Below are positions 1 to 7,252 of a DNA stretch of 18,520 nt, piece by piece. The stretch is from the NCBI GenBank assembly GCA_041483675.1, contig JBGPGE010000087.1, positions 1-18,520 of the forward strand. Reading direction: 5' to 3'. Source of the DNA: 2-12-FULL-60-19 sp041483675. GTDB taxonomy: Bacteria > Desulfobacterota > Binatia > UBA9968. A model generated the notes under the pieces. It was not told the DNA's origin, made no database searches, and saw only the letters and a list, made by a program, of their open reading frames with translations. A program made the translations under genes and the position numbers. Every line of letters begins with the position of its first letter. Position 1 is the stretch's first letter.

Positions 1-2
1 AC

Positions 3-2249
3 TGGGCGCACGTGGCAGTTACAAGGAACGGCAGCACCTATAAACTATATGTAAACGGGTCGGAGAGCGCATCTGTTACGCACAACGGCAATCTTGAAAC
101 GTCGACGACTTCACTGAGGATCGGCACTGTTTATGAGGATTCTTCATTCTTCAACGGCCTCATCGACGAAGTCGAGATCTTCGACCGCGCCCTGACCGAC
201 ACTGAAATCGCCGCGCTTGCCAACGCAGGCAGTGCGGGAAAGTGCAGGTGCGTTTCACCCCCGTCAGGCCTCGTCACCTGGTGGGGGGGTGATGGGAACG
301 CATTTGACATTATCGGCGCGAATGACGGCACGCTGGTGAACGGCGCGACGTTCGCTCCCGGCAAGGTCGGGCAGGGATTCAGCTTTGATGGAAACAGCTC
401 TGTTTTTGTCGGCAGTCCTGCATCCCTCAAACTCACGACCGGCGTAACCGTGGACGCGTGGGTGAATCCCGCTAGTCTCCCAGGAAACGGCGCGCTGGTA
501 GGGGTGCTGACGAAATGGGCACAAAACTTCGGCCTAGGCGCGAATTCGGATTCATTCGCTCTCTGGCTACAAAACAATGGCGGCACGCTTCAGGTCTTCA
601 GTGGAGTTCACCTCGCCGATGGATCCGAACCGATTCTGACGGGAGGCTCGGTGCCGCTCAACACTTTCACTCATGTGGCGATGAGTTATGACGGCGCTTC
701 GGGCTCATTCGTCATCTACGTTAACGGCGTAGCGGTCAACTCTACGACCGTGACTCCGCAGAATCTCATCGGAGTGGACACCGACATCGCTATCGGACGC
801 GAGCAGACAGGTCAGACTAGGTTCTTTACTGGAGTGATAGATGAAGTGGAAATCTTCAACCGCGCCCTTTCTGCCGAGGAGATCGCCGCGATTTACCACG
901 CCGGCAGCGCCGGGAAGTGCAGGTCTTGCGTCACAGCGCCGTCAGGCATGATTAGTTGGTGGGACGGTGAGGGCGATGCCGATGACAGTATCGGCGCGAA
1001 TCACGGCACCCTGGTGAACGGTGCGACGTTCGCTCCCGGCATGGTCGGCCAGGCGTTCAGTTTTGACGGGATTGATGACTATATTAGCGCTAATCTTGTT
1101 TCCACGGCCACCGATAACATTACCATGGACGCTTGGGTCAACTGGGGCGGGACTAACGCCGGCAACACCTTCCAGCGGATTTTTTTCAACGGCAATTCCG
1201 GACCAGACGGTTACGGCATATACCTTGCGTCTTCGAGTCAAAACGGAAAACCTGACGGAACTCTGACGGTGCTCATGGGAACTGTTGGATGGAACTACAC
1301 GAATACACAACTGACTCAAGGCGTTTGGCAACACGTCGCCCTCGTCCGCGAAAACGGAATATGGAAGTTCTATCTGGATGGAATGGAATTAAGCGTGGAC
1401 CCGAATACTTCGCCGAATACGCCAACAGGCGATACTTCTATAGGTGGCAGCCCGTCTGGGCTTGATATGTTTAAGGGCCGTATTGACGAGGTGGAATTTT
1501 TCAACCGCGCGCTCAGCGCCGAGGAGATCGCCGCGATCGCCAACGCGCGCTGCGCGGGCAAGTGCCGCGACGCGAGTCCGCCGCCGACACCGACGGCGGA
1601 TCTTGCGGTGACCAAGAGCGACGCTCCCGACCCCGTGAAGGTGGGCAGCACACTTACCTACACGGTGACCGTCAGCAACAACGGGCCGGATGAGGCGACC
1701 GGCGTGAGGCTCACGGACACGCTGCCGGGAAGCGTGGCGTTCGTTTCCGCGACGCCGCCCTGCGGACATTCGTCGGGCATCGTCAGGTGCGATTTGGGAA
1801 GCCTGGCCAACGGCGCCGGCGCCACGATCACGATCAACGTCATCCCGGAGTCGCCTGGCCGGGCTACGAACCGAGCTGCCGTGACCGGCAACGAGATTGA
1901 TCCTGACACCGCCAACAACAGCGCCCGGACGACTACCCTAGTGCAACCGCCGAGTTGTGTCGGCACCGGGCCATATGGATTGGCGGGGCGGGTCAACATG
2001 AAAAAAGGGTCTGATCCCGCAGGCGTGACGATGACGCTACTTGGTCCACGCGGCTGCGTCGACAAGGTAGTCACCGGCGCCGGACGAGGGCGGGATAACA
2101 GCTCGGAATATTACTGGGAGGCACTAAGAGCGGGAACTTACATGGTGATGGTCGGCAAACCCGGATGCGTCTTCAACCCAACCTCGCGGACAGTAAACAT
2201 TAAGAAAGGCAATGCCAAGGTCGGCGCGTTCACCGGACAATGCCGGTAA
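3..2249 (+). CDS. LamG-repeat/DUF11 secreted protein, 5' end outside window
   Basis: The reading frame is open to the left edge (the codons before the first GTG read WAH and continue a LamG strand), so this is the C-terminal 748 or so residues of a longer protein. Numbering from the GTG at 12, it holds the tail of one concanavalin/LamG-type domain (1-75), two full LamG-like domains (about 80-305 and 307-520; each opens with SG-(L/M)-(V/I)-(T/S)-WW and closes with EIFNRALSAEEIAAI-type sequence), one DUF11 beta-sandwich (about 529-640, LAVTKSDAPDPVKVG to DPDTANNSA) and a C-terminal carboxypeptidase-regulatory-like beta domain (650-745). LamG and DUF11 domains are typical of exported adhesive or glycan-binding proteins. 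The part seen has no enzyme motif, membrane anchor, LPXTG or PEP-CTERM signal. The gene is followed by a strong hairpin and then by glycan genes. The extracellular binding role is inferred; the domain calls are firm. Confidence 0.85.
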   Translation, partial: WAHVAVTRNGSTYKLYVNGSESASVTHNGNLETSTTSLRIGTVYEDSSFFNGLIDEVEIFDRALTDTEIAALANAGSAGKCRCVSPPSGLVTWWGGDGNAFDIIGANDGTLVNGATFAPGKVGQGFSFDGNSSVFVGSPASLKLTTGVTVDAWVNPASLPGNGALVGVLTKWAQNFGLGANSDSFALWLQNNGGTLQVFSGVHLADGSEPILTGGSVPLNTFTHVAMSYDGASGSFVIYVNGVAVNSTTVTPQNLIGVDTDIAIGREQTGQTRFFTGVIDEVEIFNRALSAEEIAAIYHAGSAGKCRSCVTAPSGMISWWDGEGDADDSIGANHGTLVNGATFAPGMVGQAFSFDGIDDYISANLVSTATDNITMDAWVNWGGTNAGNTFQRIFFNGNSGPDGYGIYLASSSQNGKPDGTLTVLMGTVGWNYTNTQLTQGVWQHVALVRENGIWKFYLDGMELSVDPNTSPNTPTGDTSIGGSPSGLDMFKGRIDEVEFFNRALSAEEIAAIANARCAGKCRDASPPPTPTADLAVTKSDAPDPVKVGSTLTYTVTVSNNGPDEATGVRLTDTLPGSVAFVSATPPCGHSSGIVRCDLGSLANGAGATITINVIPESPGRATNRAAVTGNEIDPDTANNSARTTTLVQPPSCVGTGPYGLAGRVNMKKGSDPAGVTMTLLGPRGCVDKVVTGAGRGRDNSSEYYWEALRAGTYMVMVGKPGCVFNPTSRTVNIKKGNAKVGAFTGQCR
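168..1569 (+). repeat. Intragenic LamG-unit repeats, nearly identical in part at DNA level
   Basis: Two stretches of about 79 bp, 311-389 and 992-1070, are almost identical at nucleotide level (from TCGGCGCGAAT to TTTGA(T/C)GG). The domain-end segments at about 168-248, 844-924 and 1489-1569 also match closely (AACCGCGC followed by GAGATCGCCGCG). Unit length is about 640-680 bp. Identity at synonymous positions points to fairly recent duplication or gene conversion of units inside the gene. Confidence 0.75.
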
Positions 2250-2255
2250 CGGAGA

Positions 2256-2284
2256 GGCGGCCGAGCGGCGCATGCTCGGCCGCC
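2256..2284 (+). terminator. Terminator-like hairpin after LamG gene
   Basis: The arms GGCGGCCGAGC (2256-2266) and GCTCGGCCGCC (2274-2284) are perfectly complementary around a 7-base loop, starting 7 bases after the stop codon. No U-tract follows, so it may act as an RNA 3'-end stabiliser or a U-less terminator. Confidence 0.45.
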
Positions 2285-2423
2285 GCAGCTTCACCGGCAA
2301 CGTCTGGTCCCCTTCGAAGTATTTTCCCGAATCCCTCAGGCCGGAGAAGAAATAGCTCCCGATGCCCGAACAGTACCTCTGATTTGGTTGGCGGTAGCCT
2401 CAGATAAAACAAGATCCTATCGG

Positions 2424-2553
2424 GTGCTCTACACAAAAAAGGCGCTAGCGAGTCACTTTGCTGTGATTGCTTGAGGGTCTCGAACGCGGGCCGGCACAGG
2501 CTCCCAGAGGGAATTTTTTGGCTCTGAGTGGCATGACTCGGAAGCAAGTTCCT
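2424..2553 (+). repeat. 130-bp direct repeat, copy 1
   Basis: First of three same-orientation copies (others at 3957-4095 and 6539-6665). Shared landmarks in order are an A-run followed by GGCGCTAGC, then CTCGAACGCGGGCCGG, then AGAGGGAATT and a GGCATG(A/G)CTC segment. Copies 1 and 2 are closest. The copy contains an ATG (2533) at the place where copy 2 provides the start codon of the membrane glycosyltransferase. It lies 200 bp upstream of the epimerase gene. Confidence 0.8.
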
Positions 2554-2751
2554 ATTATTTCATTCAGAGGTCAGGGATCATTCCTGGCGGAGTGGGCTTA
2601 GATCTCTTTCATCCAAGTAACCAGAAAGGAATTCGTGCGCCCTTGGGGCTTTTGACAAGGAGCGACCAGGTGTGTAGGCGTTGAGGGGGGGGGCAGATGG
2701 TTAGTCTATGAGGCGAGAGACCGAGCAAAGGAGGCGGGAAGGAAAAGGCAT

Positions 2752-3768
2752 ATGGATTGGAAAGGGCGGAAGGTTTTAGTTACGGGTGGGGCATCTTTTA
2801 TTGGCTCTCAGCTAGTCGATGCTCTGATGGCTCGGGACGCGCGCGTTCGAGTCGTGGATGATTTGAGTAGTGGAAAGGCTGAGAATATCGAGAAGCACGT
2901 AAGAGGCGACGGGATCGAATTCTTAAAGCAAGATCTGACCAAGCCAGGAGTTATACGGAAGGCGATGGCCGGTGTGGAGATTGTTTTTCATTTAGCCGCT
3001 GACCATGGGGGACGGGGGTACGTTGACCTGCATCAGGTGGAGTGCTCCACGAATTTAATTCTAGACGGAATGATTTTCAAAACCGCACATGAGCTGGCGG
3101 TGGAAAAAGTCGTCTACGCATCGTCGGGTTGTGTCTATCCGAATCATGTTCAGATGAATCCTGCTGAAGAGATCTATCTTACGGAAGACATGGTCGGTCC
3201 ACCCTACGACGCCGATAATATGTACGGTTGGAGCAAGCTCATGGGAGAGCTCACGCTCAAGGCATACTACAAACAGTTTGGCCTGAAATCGGCGAGCTGC
3301 CGTTACTTTACCGTATACGGCCCGCGCGGTGTGGAGAATCACGCCGTGATCGCCATGATAGCCCGGGCCTTTATCGGTGAGGATCCCTTTGAAGTTTGGG
3401 GCACGGGCGAGCAAGTGCGCAACTGGACTTATATCGAGGATGTCGTGGAGGGTACGATTCTGGCCGCAGAAAGGATCGACGACGCCACCGCCGTCAACTT
3501 GGGGACGATGGAGCGTATTCGGGTGCTGGATGCCGTGAATGAAATCCTCCGCTATACCGGACATAAAGCGAAGATCGCGACCCGGCCGGAGATGCCTACC
3601 GGCCCACTCAACCGGGTTGCGGATAACAGGCTTGCTAAGAAACTTCTCGGATGGCAACCGAAGGTGGGCTTCACAGAAGGATTGCGCCGCACTATCGATT
3701 GGTACTTTGGCAATAAAGACCGCGAGGAAGTGAGATCGATTCTGGGTAGGATGCTCACCGAGCGATGA
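2752..3768 (+). CDS. NAD-dependent sugar epimerase, GDP-mannose 3,5-epimerase-like
   Basis: A 338-residue extended short-chain dehydrogenase/reductase, the usual length for nucleotide-sugar epimerases. The Rossmann start is VLVTGGASFIGS (8-19), with Ser15 where the middle Gly of GxxGxxG usually stands. Catalytic landmarks are Ser125, Tyr158 and Lys162 (YGWSK). The segments AADHGGRGY (82-90) and SSGCVYP (124-130), with Cys127 after the catalytic Ser, resemble GDP-mannose 3,5-epimerase, where such a Cys is an acid/base residue. RYFTVYGPRG (299-326 nt-wise at 3301-3330) is the usual substrate-loop motif. The product is probably a sugar nucleotide for surface polysaccharide, fitting the two glycosyltransferases downstream. 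The ATG at 2752 has a purine-rich leader and the repeat-bearing gap in front. UDP-glucose 4-epimerase or a dehydratase are alternatives; the epimerase/dehydratase family itself is certain. Confidence 0.88.
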   Translation: MDWKGRKVLVTGGASFIGSQLVDALMARDARVRVVDDLSSGKAENIEKHVRGDGIEFLKQDLTKPGVIRKAMAGVEIVFHLAADHGGRGYVDLHQVECSTNLILDGMIFKTAHELAVEKVVYASSGCVYPNHVQMNPAEEIYLTEDMVGPPYDADNMYGWSKLMGELTLKAYYKQFGLKSASCRYFTVYGPRGVENHAVIAMIARAFIGEDPFEVWGTGEQVRNWTYIEDVVEGTILAAERIDDATAVNLGTMERIRVLDAVNEILRYTGHKAKIATRPEMPTGPLNRVADNRLAKKLLGWQPKVGFTEGLRRTIDWYFGNKDREEVRSILGRMLTER

Positions 3769-3842
3769 GCTTTTTCCCCAGCTACCTGTTTTTGAGCGTC
3801 GCTGTCGCTTTTGTGGTCGTCCGATCTCGCCGCGTTTTTTGA
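3765..3842 (+). CDS. Possible 25-aa hydrophobic peptide or truncated membrane-protein start
   Basis: An ATG overlaps the epimerase stop codon as ATGA (3765-3768) and opens a 25-codon frame, MSFFPSYLFLSVAVAFVVV followed by a basic RSRRVF end. This reads as one short membrane segment with a positive cytoplasmic tail. The frame stops at 3840-3842 in a T-run (GTTTTTTGAG), where a one-base deletion would extend it for about 35 more residues. It could be a translationally coupled small protein, the broken 5' end of a lost membrane gene, or chance. Confidence 0.25.
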   Translation: MSFFPSYLFLSVAVAFVVVRSRRVF

Positions 3843-4074
3843 GATTGCTCCACCGCCGATATCCAAGGAATTAGAGCGACGCTGCCTTACTTCATGGAAC
3901 ACGGGAAGCTCTGCTTGTAAACTCTGCCTCAAATTGACATAAAACCATCTTGTGAAATACTCTCCGGCCAAAAAAGGCGCTGGCGTGTCGGTCGGCTCTC
4001 TCGGGTGGCCGCTAGAGGCTCTCGAACGCGGGCCGGGACAGGCTCTCAGAGGGAATTCTTAGGTTCTGATTGGC
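3769..4074. other. Gene-poor interval between epimerase and GT-C gene
   Basis: This 306 bp stretch holds the end of the possible 25-aa peptide frame, about 90 bp with no recognisable feature, a sigma70-like promoter candidate (3934-3961) and most of repeat copy 2 (3957-4095). No RNA gene and no T-tract hairpin is visible after the epimerase. Confidence 0.5.
3934..3961 (+). promoter_or_regulatory. Candidate sigma70-type promoter for the GT genes
   Basis: A perfect TTGACA (3934-3939) is followed after 16 bases by AATACT (3956-3961), four of six matches to TATAAT. It sits at the left boundary of repeat copy 2, about 115 bp before the membrane glycosyltransferase start. Inferred from consensus only. 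Confidence 0.35.
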
Positions 4075-4095
4075 ATGGCTCAAAAGCAGGCTCCT
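3957..4095 (+). repeat. 130-bp direct repeat, copy 2, covering a gene start
   Basis: It aligns with copy 1 across its whole length: A-run plus GGCGCTGGC, CTCGAACGCGGGCCGG, AGAGGGAATT, and TTGGCATGGCTC against GTGGCATGACTC. Its right end runs 21 bases into the coding sequence starting at 4075, so the start codon and first seven codons of that gene belong to the repeat. Its left end (ATACTC.CCG.CC) is also shared with copy 3. Confidence 0.8.
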
Positions 4096-5592
4096 AAAGG
4101 CGAGACGGGTAGCCGGCTCGCAGTGACCATTGCTCCGGACTTTGACTGGCGGGCAACCGTCATCCGACATGGCCCTATCCTGCTGTTGCTCGTCTTCTTC
4201 GGCGTCGTGTATGCGATGACATTGAACTCTAACGGCATGTTTATGTGGGATGAAGCTGAGTATGCCTCGCTGGGACGGTCGGTTGTGCGGGGAGAAGGAT
4301 TTGCCATTAGCGGAAAGCCTAATTCTCTGCGGCCGCCGGTGCTCCCACTCGCCGCCGCCGCAAGCATGCTGCTGTGCCGCAGCAGCCAGGATGCGGTCGT
4401 CAAACTGCCTCACCTCGCCTTTAGCCTGCTGGCGCTCTACATCGTCTATTACTGTGCCATGACTGCGTACGATCGGACGACCGGTCTCGTTGCTGCGACT
4501 TTTCTAGGAGTGTCCCCAACATTCTGGACCTCCACTCCGCTCTTCCTGACGGAGATCCCTTTCATGGCCTTCTTCACCGGCGCGGTGATGTTTTTCTATT
4601 TTGGTCTGTATCGGCATGAGCGCTATTTCCCTTGGAGCTGGCTCTGCTGGGGATTGGCATTTTTGACTCGTTACACGGCGCTCCTGTTCGGCCCCATCGT
4701 CGTGCTGTTCCTGATCCTCGCGCTCTGTACCCGGAACCAAGACGTGTGGCGGAGAATACGGGGTCCAAGTTTCTTCCTCAGTCCTTTCTTGGGATTAGCG
4801 GTCGTGTTTCCCTGGATGCTCCGACAGCAGTTCACTTTTGGCAACGCGCTGGTCGGCGTGAAGCAGTCGTCAACGCAGCTCCAGGTCTATATGCCTAACG
4901 TGTCGATGCCCTGGAACTTCTACGTTGCGCAGCTACCGGAGATGCTTTCGCCGAGCCTGGCTCTTTTGCTCCTGATCGGGGTCGTCTGGACGGCGTGGAA
5001 ACGGGAGCGGTGCGGCCTCCACTGCCTGGTGATCTGTGCGGGGATCCTCGTCTGGTTCAGTTTCTACCGATACAAAGAGGTGCGTCAGATCACCTCTATC
5101 CTGCCGTTTATGGCGGTTCTGGCCGCCGTAGGTTTGGTGAAATCGCTCTTCCCCGTGCGGCTTTTATGGCGATCAGTTGCGGTTCTAACATTGTTGCTCG
5201 CAGGTATTTTTGCTATGAACTTCAGGCTCACCCGGCCGACCTTCCAGTATCGAGCGACGCTGGGCTATCCCTCGTTCCTCGAAGCGATGGAGTTCTTACG
5301 CGAGCACTCCTCGCCGGACGCGTTGGTTATCGGCGCAAACTATCCGCAGATCCATTGGTATGCCGATCGACGCGCGTTGGACTTACCGCACGAGAATAGA
5401 CTGAAGGAGATATTGGGGAGTTCCGAGTGGGTTATCCTCACCAACTTTGAACGCGGCCAGAAGAGCTACGCGCACGAGCTCGTCAAAAAAGTCTCCCAGG
5501 CCGATGTGCAAGAAGAAAGCGTTGCCGTCTTTCGCGACTCGCAATTCACGACCTTCCTGATTCGGTCAAGCTTGTTGCGCGAGCGGTTGTGA
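4075..5592 (+). CDS. GT-C fold membrane glycosyltransferase (PMT/ArnT family 39-like)
   Basis: A 505-residue polytopic inner-membrane protein. A first membrane segment at about 33-50 is followed by the loop motif MWDEAEYASLGRSV (57-70), whose Asp59-Glu60 pair matches the catalytic or metal-binding acidic pair of PMT/ArnT-type (PF13231/PF02366) enzymes. Some nine to eleven further hydrophobic stretches run to about residue 385, and a soluble C-terminal part follows (390-505). Enzymes of this class move a sugar from a polyprenyl-phosphate donor to lipid, glycan or protein outside the membrane. The GT2 gene downstream could make such a donor. The first 7 codons (MAQKQAP) lie inside repeat copy 2, and no good Shine-Dalgarno precedes the ATG (AGAGGGA is about 20 bases away). 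A GTG at 4123 is an alternative start that keeps the first membrane segment. Acceptor and sugar are unknown. Confidence 0.85.
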   Translation: MAQKQAPKGETGSRLAVTIAPDFDWRATVIRHGPILLLLVFFGVVYAMTLNSNGMFMWDEAEYASLGRSVVRGEGFAISGKPNSLRPPVLPLAAAASMLLCRSSQDAVVKLPHLAFSLLALYIVYYCAMTAYDRTTGLVAATFLGVSPTFWTSTPLFLTEIPFMAFFTGAVMFFYFGLYRHERYFPWSWLCWGLAFLTRYTALLFGPIVVLFLILALCTRNQDVWRRIRGPSFFLSPFLGLAVVFPWMLRQQFTFGNALVGVKQSSTQLQVYMPNVSMPWNFYVAQLPEMLSPSLALLLLIGVVWTAWKRERCGLHCLVICAGILVWFSFYRYKEVRQITSILPFMAVLAAVGLVKSLFPVRLLWRSVAVLTLLLAGIFAMNFRLTRPTFQYRATLGYPSFLEAMEFLREHSSPDALVIGANYPQIHWYADRRALDLPHENRLKEILGSSEWVILTNFERGQKSYAHELVKKVSQADVQEESVAVFRDSQFTTFLIRSSLLRERL

Positions 5593-5679
5593 TGGACCGT
5601 GGACCGCGATCACTCGGCAAGGCACACGGGCCCGGCGACACGGGACGGCAGCGGCTGATTTCGACGAGACCAGCGCGAG

Positions 5680-5706
5680 TTCCGCCACCGGCCGCTGCCG
5701 GCGGAA
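5680..5706 (+). terminator. GC-rich hairpin between the two GT genes
   Basis: TTCCGCC (5680-5686) pairs with GGCGGAA (5700-5706), and an inner CCGGC/GCCGG pair strengthens the stem. AAAAATTT follows instead of a clean T-run, so this is a weak terminator candidate or an RNA structure in the 156 bp spacer. Confidence 0.3.
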
Positions 5707-5748
5707 AAATTTGAAAACCGCTCCAGAGAAAGGGGCGCGCCTCGACCC

Positions 5749-6462
5749 GTGAAGCCCGGCTCAACAACATTGGTGTTGCTTTCCTACGATGAGCGAGCCG
5801 CCTTGGAAAAACTTGTCCCGCTTATCCCTTTTGACCTCTTCGACCGCGTACTGGCCATCGACGCCGGCTCGACGGATGGGACGTTAGATATCTACCAGGC
5901 GCATGCAATCCCGTATCTCTTGCAATCCGTCCCGGGACGAGGAAACGCATTCCTGCAAGCACAGGATAAGATGGAAACCGAGCGAGTCGTGTTTTTCAGC
6001 ACGGATGGGAACGAGGACCCAAGCGACCTCCCGAGAATGCTTGCGTATCTTGACGAAGGCTACGACCTTGTCATTGCCGGTCGTTTCATCCTCGCCGGCT
6101 CCTGCAGTGACGATAGCGATGATCCCTGTCGTATTCGTAAGTTGGGGAGCATCGCCTACAGTTTGATCGTACGGGCCATCTGGAGATCCGGAGTGTGGGA
6201 TTCTTGCAATGGCTACCGTGGGTTCAAGCTGGCTTCTATGAAGCAGATGAAGCTGGATGCCCCCCTACACGAGATCGAACTGCAAAGCACAATCCGGGCG
6301 ACGAAGTTAGGGATGAGGATCAAGGAGTTCCCGACTCGGGAATTACGTCGGATGGGTGGACCGCGCAAGCCGACCGCGGCAACTCTGACATTGGCTTGGC
6401 GAACCGGTTTCTTTTTGCTGCGAGAGATTTTCCTCGGTAAGCGGCGGTTGGTGGTTCATTAA
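5749..6462 (+). CDS. GT2 family glycosyltransferase, polyprenyl-phosphate-sugar synthase-like
   Basis: A 237-residue GT-A fold enzyme with no added membrane domain. The nucleotide-binding segment VLAIDAGSTDGT (34-45) follows the first strand. GRGNAF (63-68) matches the G(K/R)GxA helix motif of dolichyl/polyprenyl-phosphate glycosyltransferases, and FFSTDGNEDPSDLP (82-95) takes the place of the metal-binding DxD region. DSCNGYRGFK (191-200) is the usual C(D/N)xxxGxR(G/A)F acceptor-side motif. It probably charges a polyprenyl phosphate with a sugar on the cytoplasmic face, which the GT-C enzyme just upstream could use. The start is GTG (5749) with AGAGAAAGGGG about 16 bases upstream; no better start was found. 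The gene is followed by repeat copy 3. Family firm, donor sugar unknown. Confidence 0.85.
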   Translation: MKPGSTTLVLLSYDERAALEKLVPLIPFDLFDRVLAIDAGSTDGTLDIYQAHAIPYLLQSVPGRGNAFLQAQDKMETERVVFFSTDGNEDPSDLPRMLAYLDEGYDLVIAGRFILAGSCSDDSDDPCRIRKLGSIAYSLIVRAIWRSGVWDSCNGYRGFKLASMKQMKLDAPLHEIELQSTIRATKLGMRIKEFPTRELRRMGGPRKPTAATLTLAWRTGFFLLREIFLGKRRLVVH

Positions 6463-6538
6463 TTTATCCGCTACCCGAAGGAAAGGTCCATTTCTCCCTT
6501 TAAACTCAGCATCAGGCGAACACGACTCGTCGTTATCG

Positions 6539-6665
6539 GATACTCGCCGTCCCAAAAAGACGCTAGCAGGTCAATCTGCTTGCTCCGGTGGCTGCGTGAG
6601 GCTCTCGATAGTGGGGGCTGGCACAGAGTCGCGGAGGAGAGTTTTAGATTCTCAGCGACGAACGT
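6539..6665 (+). repeat. 130-bp direct repeat, copy 3 (degenerate)
   Basis: Same orientation as copies 1 and 2 and recognisable by GGATACTCGCCGTCCC, the A-run with GACGCTAGC, GAGGCTCTCGA, GGCTGGCACAG and GGAGAGTTTTAGATTCTCAG. The start-codon region seen in copies 1 and 2 is lost. It lies after the GT2 gene and touches the stop codon of the small minus-strand gene at 6665, marking the boundary between the + and - gene groups. Confidence 0.65.
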
Positions 6666-6934
6666 CAGCGTGGTTTTCTCTTGCCGCCCTTGATGAGAGA
6701 AAGACGCGTGGTTTTCCTGCCGTTGCTTTCGTTCAGGAGACATTCCCAGTCGATCAGAGTCAGATAATCCTCCGCCGGGCTCGACTCACAATCGTAGGCT
6801 CTTAGGAACCTGGCGTAGTTTCCGTGTTTTTTTTCGTAAGCCCGAACCTTTTTCTGAATTTCCTTGAGCGAGAGAGCGGAATAATCCACCTCCCGCTCCC
6901 CTTCGTCTCCCTTGATCGCTAAAATCCGACTCAT
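6665..6934 (-). CDS. Small protein, probable partner of the upstream small gene (antitoxin-like)
   Basis: An 89-residue acidic and basic, probably helical protein: LSLKEIQKKVRAYEKKHGNY (21-40), then a DWECLL motif (62-67) and a basic tail. This YEKKxG...DWExLL pattern recurs, as far as I recall, in small proteins encoded next to TumE/DUF6516-like genes, but I cannot confirm that here. Its ATG (6934-6932) overlaps the stop codon of the 91-aa gene as ATGA, which implies coupled translation. The stop codon touches repeat copy 3. That the gene is real is well supported by the overlap and the composition; the function is inferred only. Confidence 0.6.
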   Translation of the reverse strand: MSRILAIKGDEGEREVDYSALSLKEIQKKVRAYEKKHGNYARFLRAYDCESSPAEDYLTLIDWECLLNESNGRKTTRLSLIKGGKRKPR

Positions 6935-7206
6935 CGAGCAATCTCCTTTATCCTCGGCAGAATTTCGTCAATCATCCGGTTCAGCTCGGCTTCGCCTTCC
7001 TTTGGGTCCTTAAATGGAGTCGCAAGCTTCATGTGCAGGTGGGGCGCGAGGCTCTTCCGGCCTTTGCGGATTTCGTGGCTATCGTACCGGACCTCGTCGT
7101 ACCAGCCATTAGTTTTCCGGTAGAAATGGATTTTGTATTCGATGACGGCGCGAGATTCTTTGTCGCTAACGGTAACATTAAGGCACTTCCAATTTTCCTG
7201 CGCCAC
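6931..7206 (-). CDS. Small protein, TumE/DUF6516-like candidate
   Basis: A 91-residue protein with alternating beta-type sequence (VIEYKIHFYRKTNGWYDEVR, 22-41), then RYDSHE (41-46), APHLHMK (54-60) and a C-terminal helix. An RYD segment followed by a PHxH segment recalls the TumE-type toxin family (DUF6516), often encoded beside a small partner, as here. The start is GTG (7206); an in-frame TGA lies only a few codons upstream, so the start is well fixed although no clear Shine-Dalgarno is seen. It lies 46 bp after the LVIVD gene and overlaps the next gene by 4 bp, so all three may share a transcript. The toxin assignment is tentative. Confidence 0.55.
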   Translation of the reverse strand: MAQENWKCLNVTVSDKESRAVIEYKIHFYRKTNGWYDEVRYDSHEIRKGRKSLAPHLHMKLATPFKDPKEGEAELNRMIDEILPRIKEIAR

Positions 7207-7252
7207 CGGGCCAGTATTTCAAAGTTCAGAAAAAGCTGCAACTTGATCGGCC

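Larger units (their letters stand above)
2250..2751. other. Gene-free interval between LamG gene and epimerase
   Basis: No convincing gene is seen in this 502 bp stretch. It holds a perfect 11 bp stem hairpin (2256-2284) just after the LamG stop codon and copy 1 of the 130 bp repeat (2424-2553). It also holds a 22-codon open frame starting at the ATG inside that repeat (2533-2601), and a TTGACA hexamer at 2652-2657 whose -10 partner near 2675 is poor. A purine-rich leader with AAAGGAGG at 2728-2735 and AAGGAAAA at 2739-2746 precedes the epimerase start. Confidence 0.6.

Noticed and set aside
2230..2547. Minus-strand frames across repeats 1, 2 and 3 with shared peptide pattern (PSGSLCRPAFE, PSESLSRPAFE)
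   Set aside because: The shared peptide is just the translation of the reverse strand of the repeat; the frames overlap real genes and lack starts of their own.
2424..4095. Repeats as integron attC sites
   Set aside because: No GTTRRRY/RYYYAAC core ends, no folded attC shape, no integrase, and the repeats are not directly at gene ends as in cassettes.
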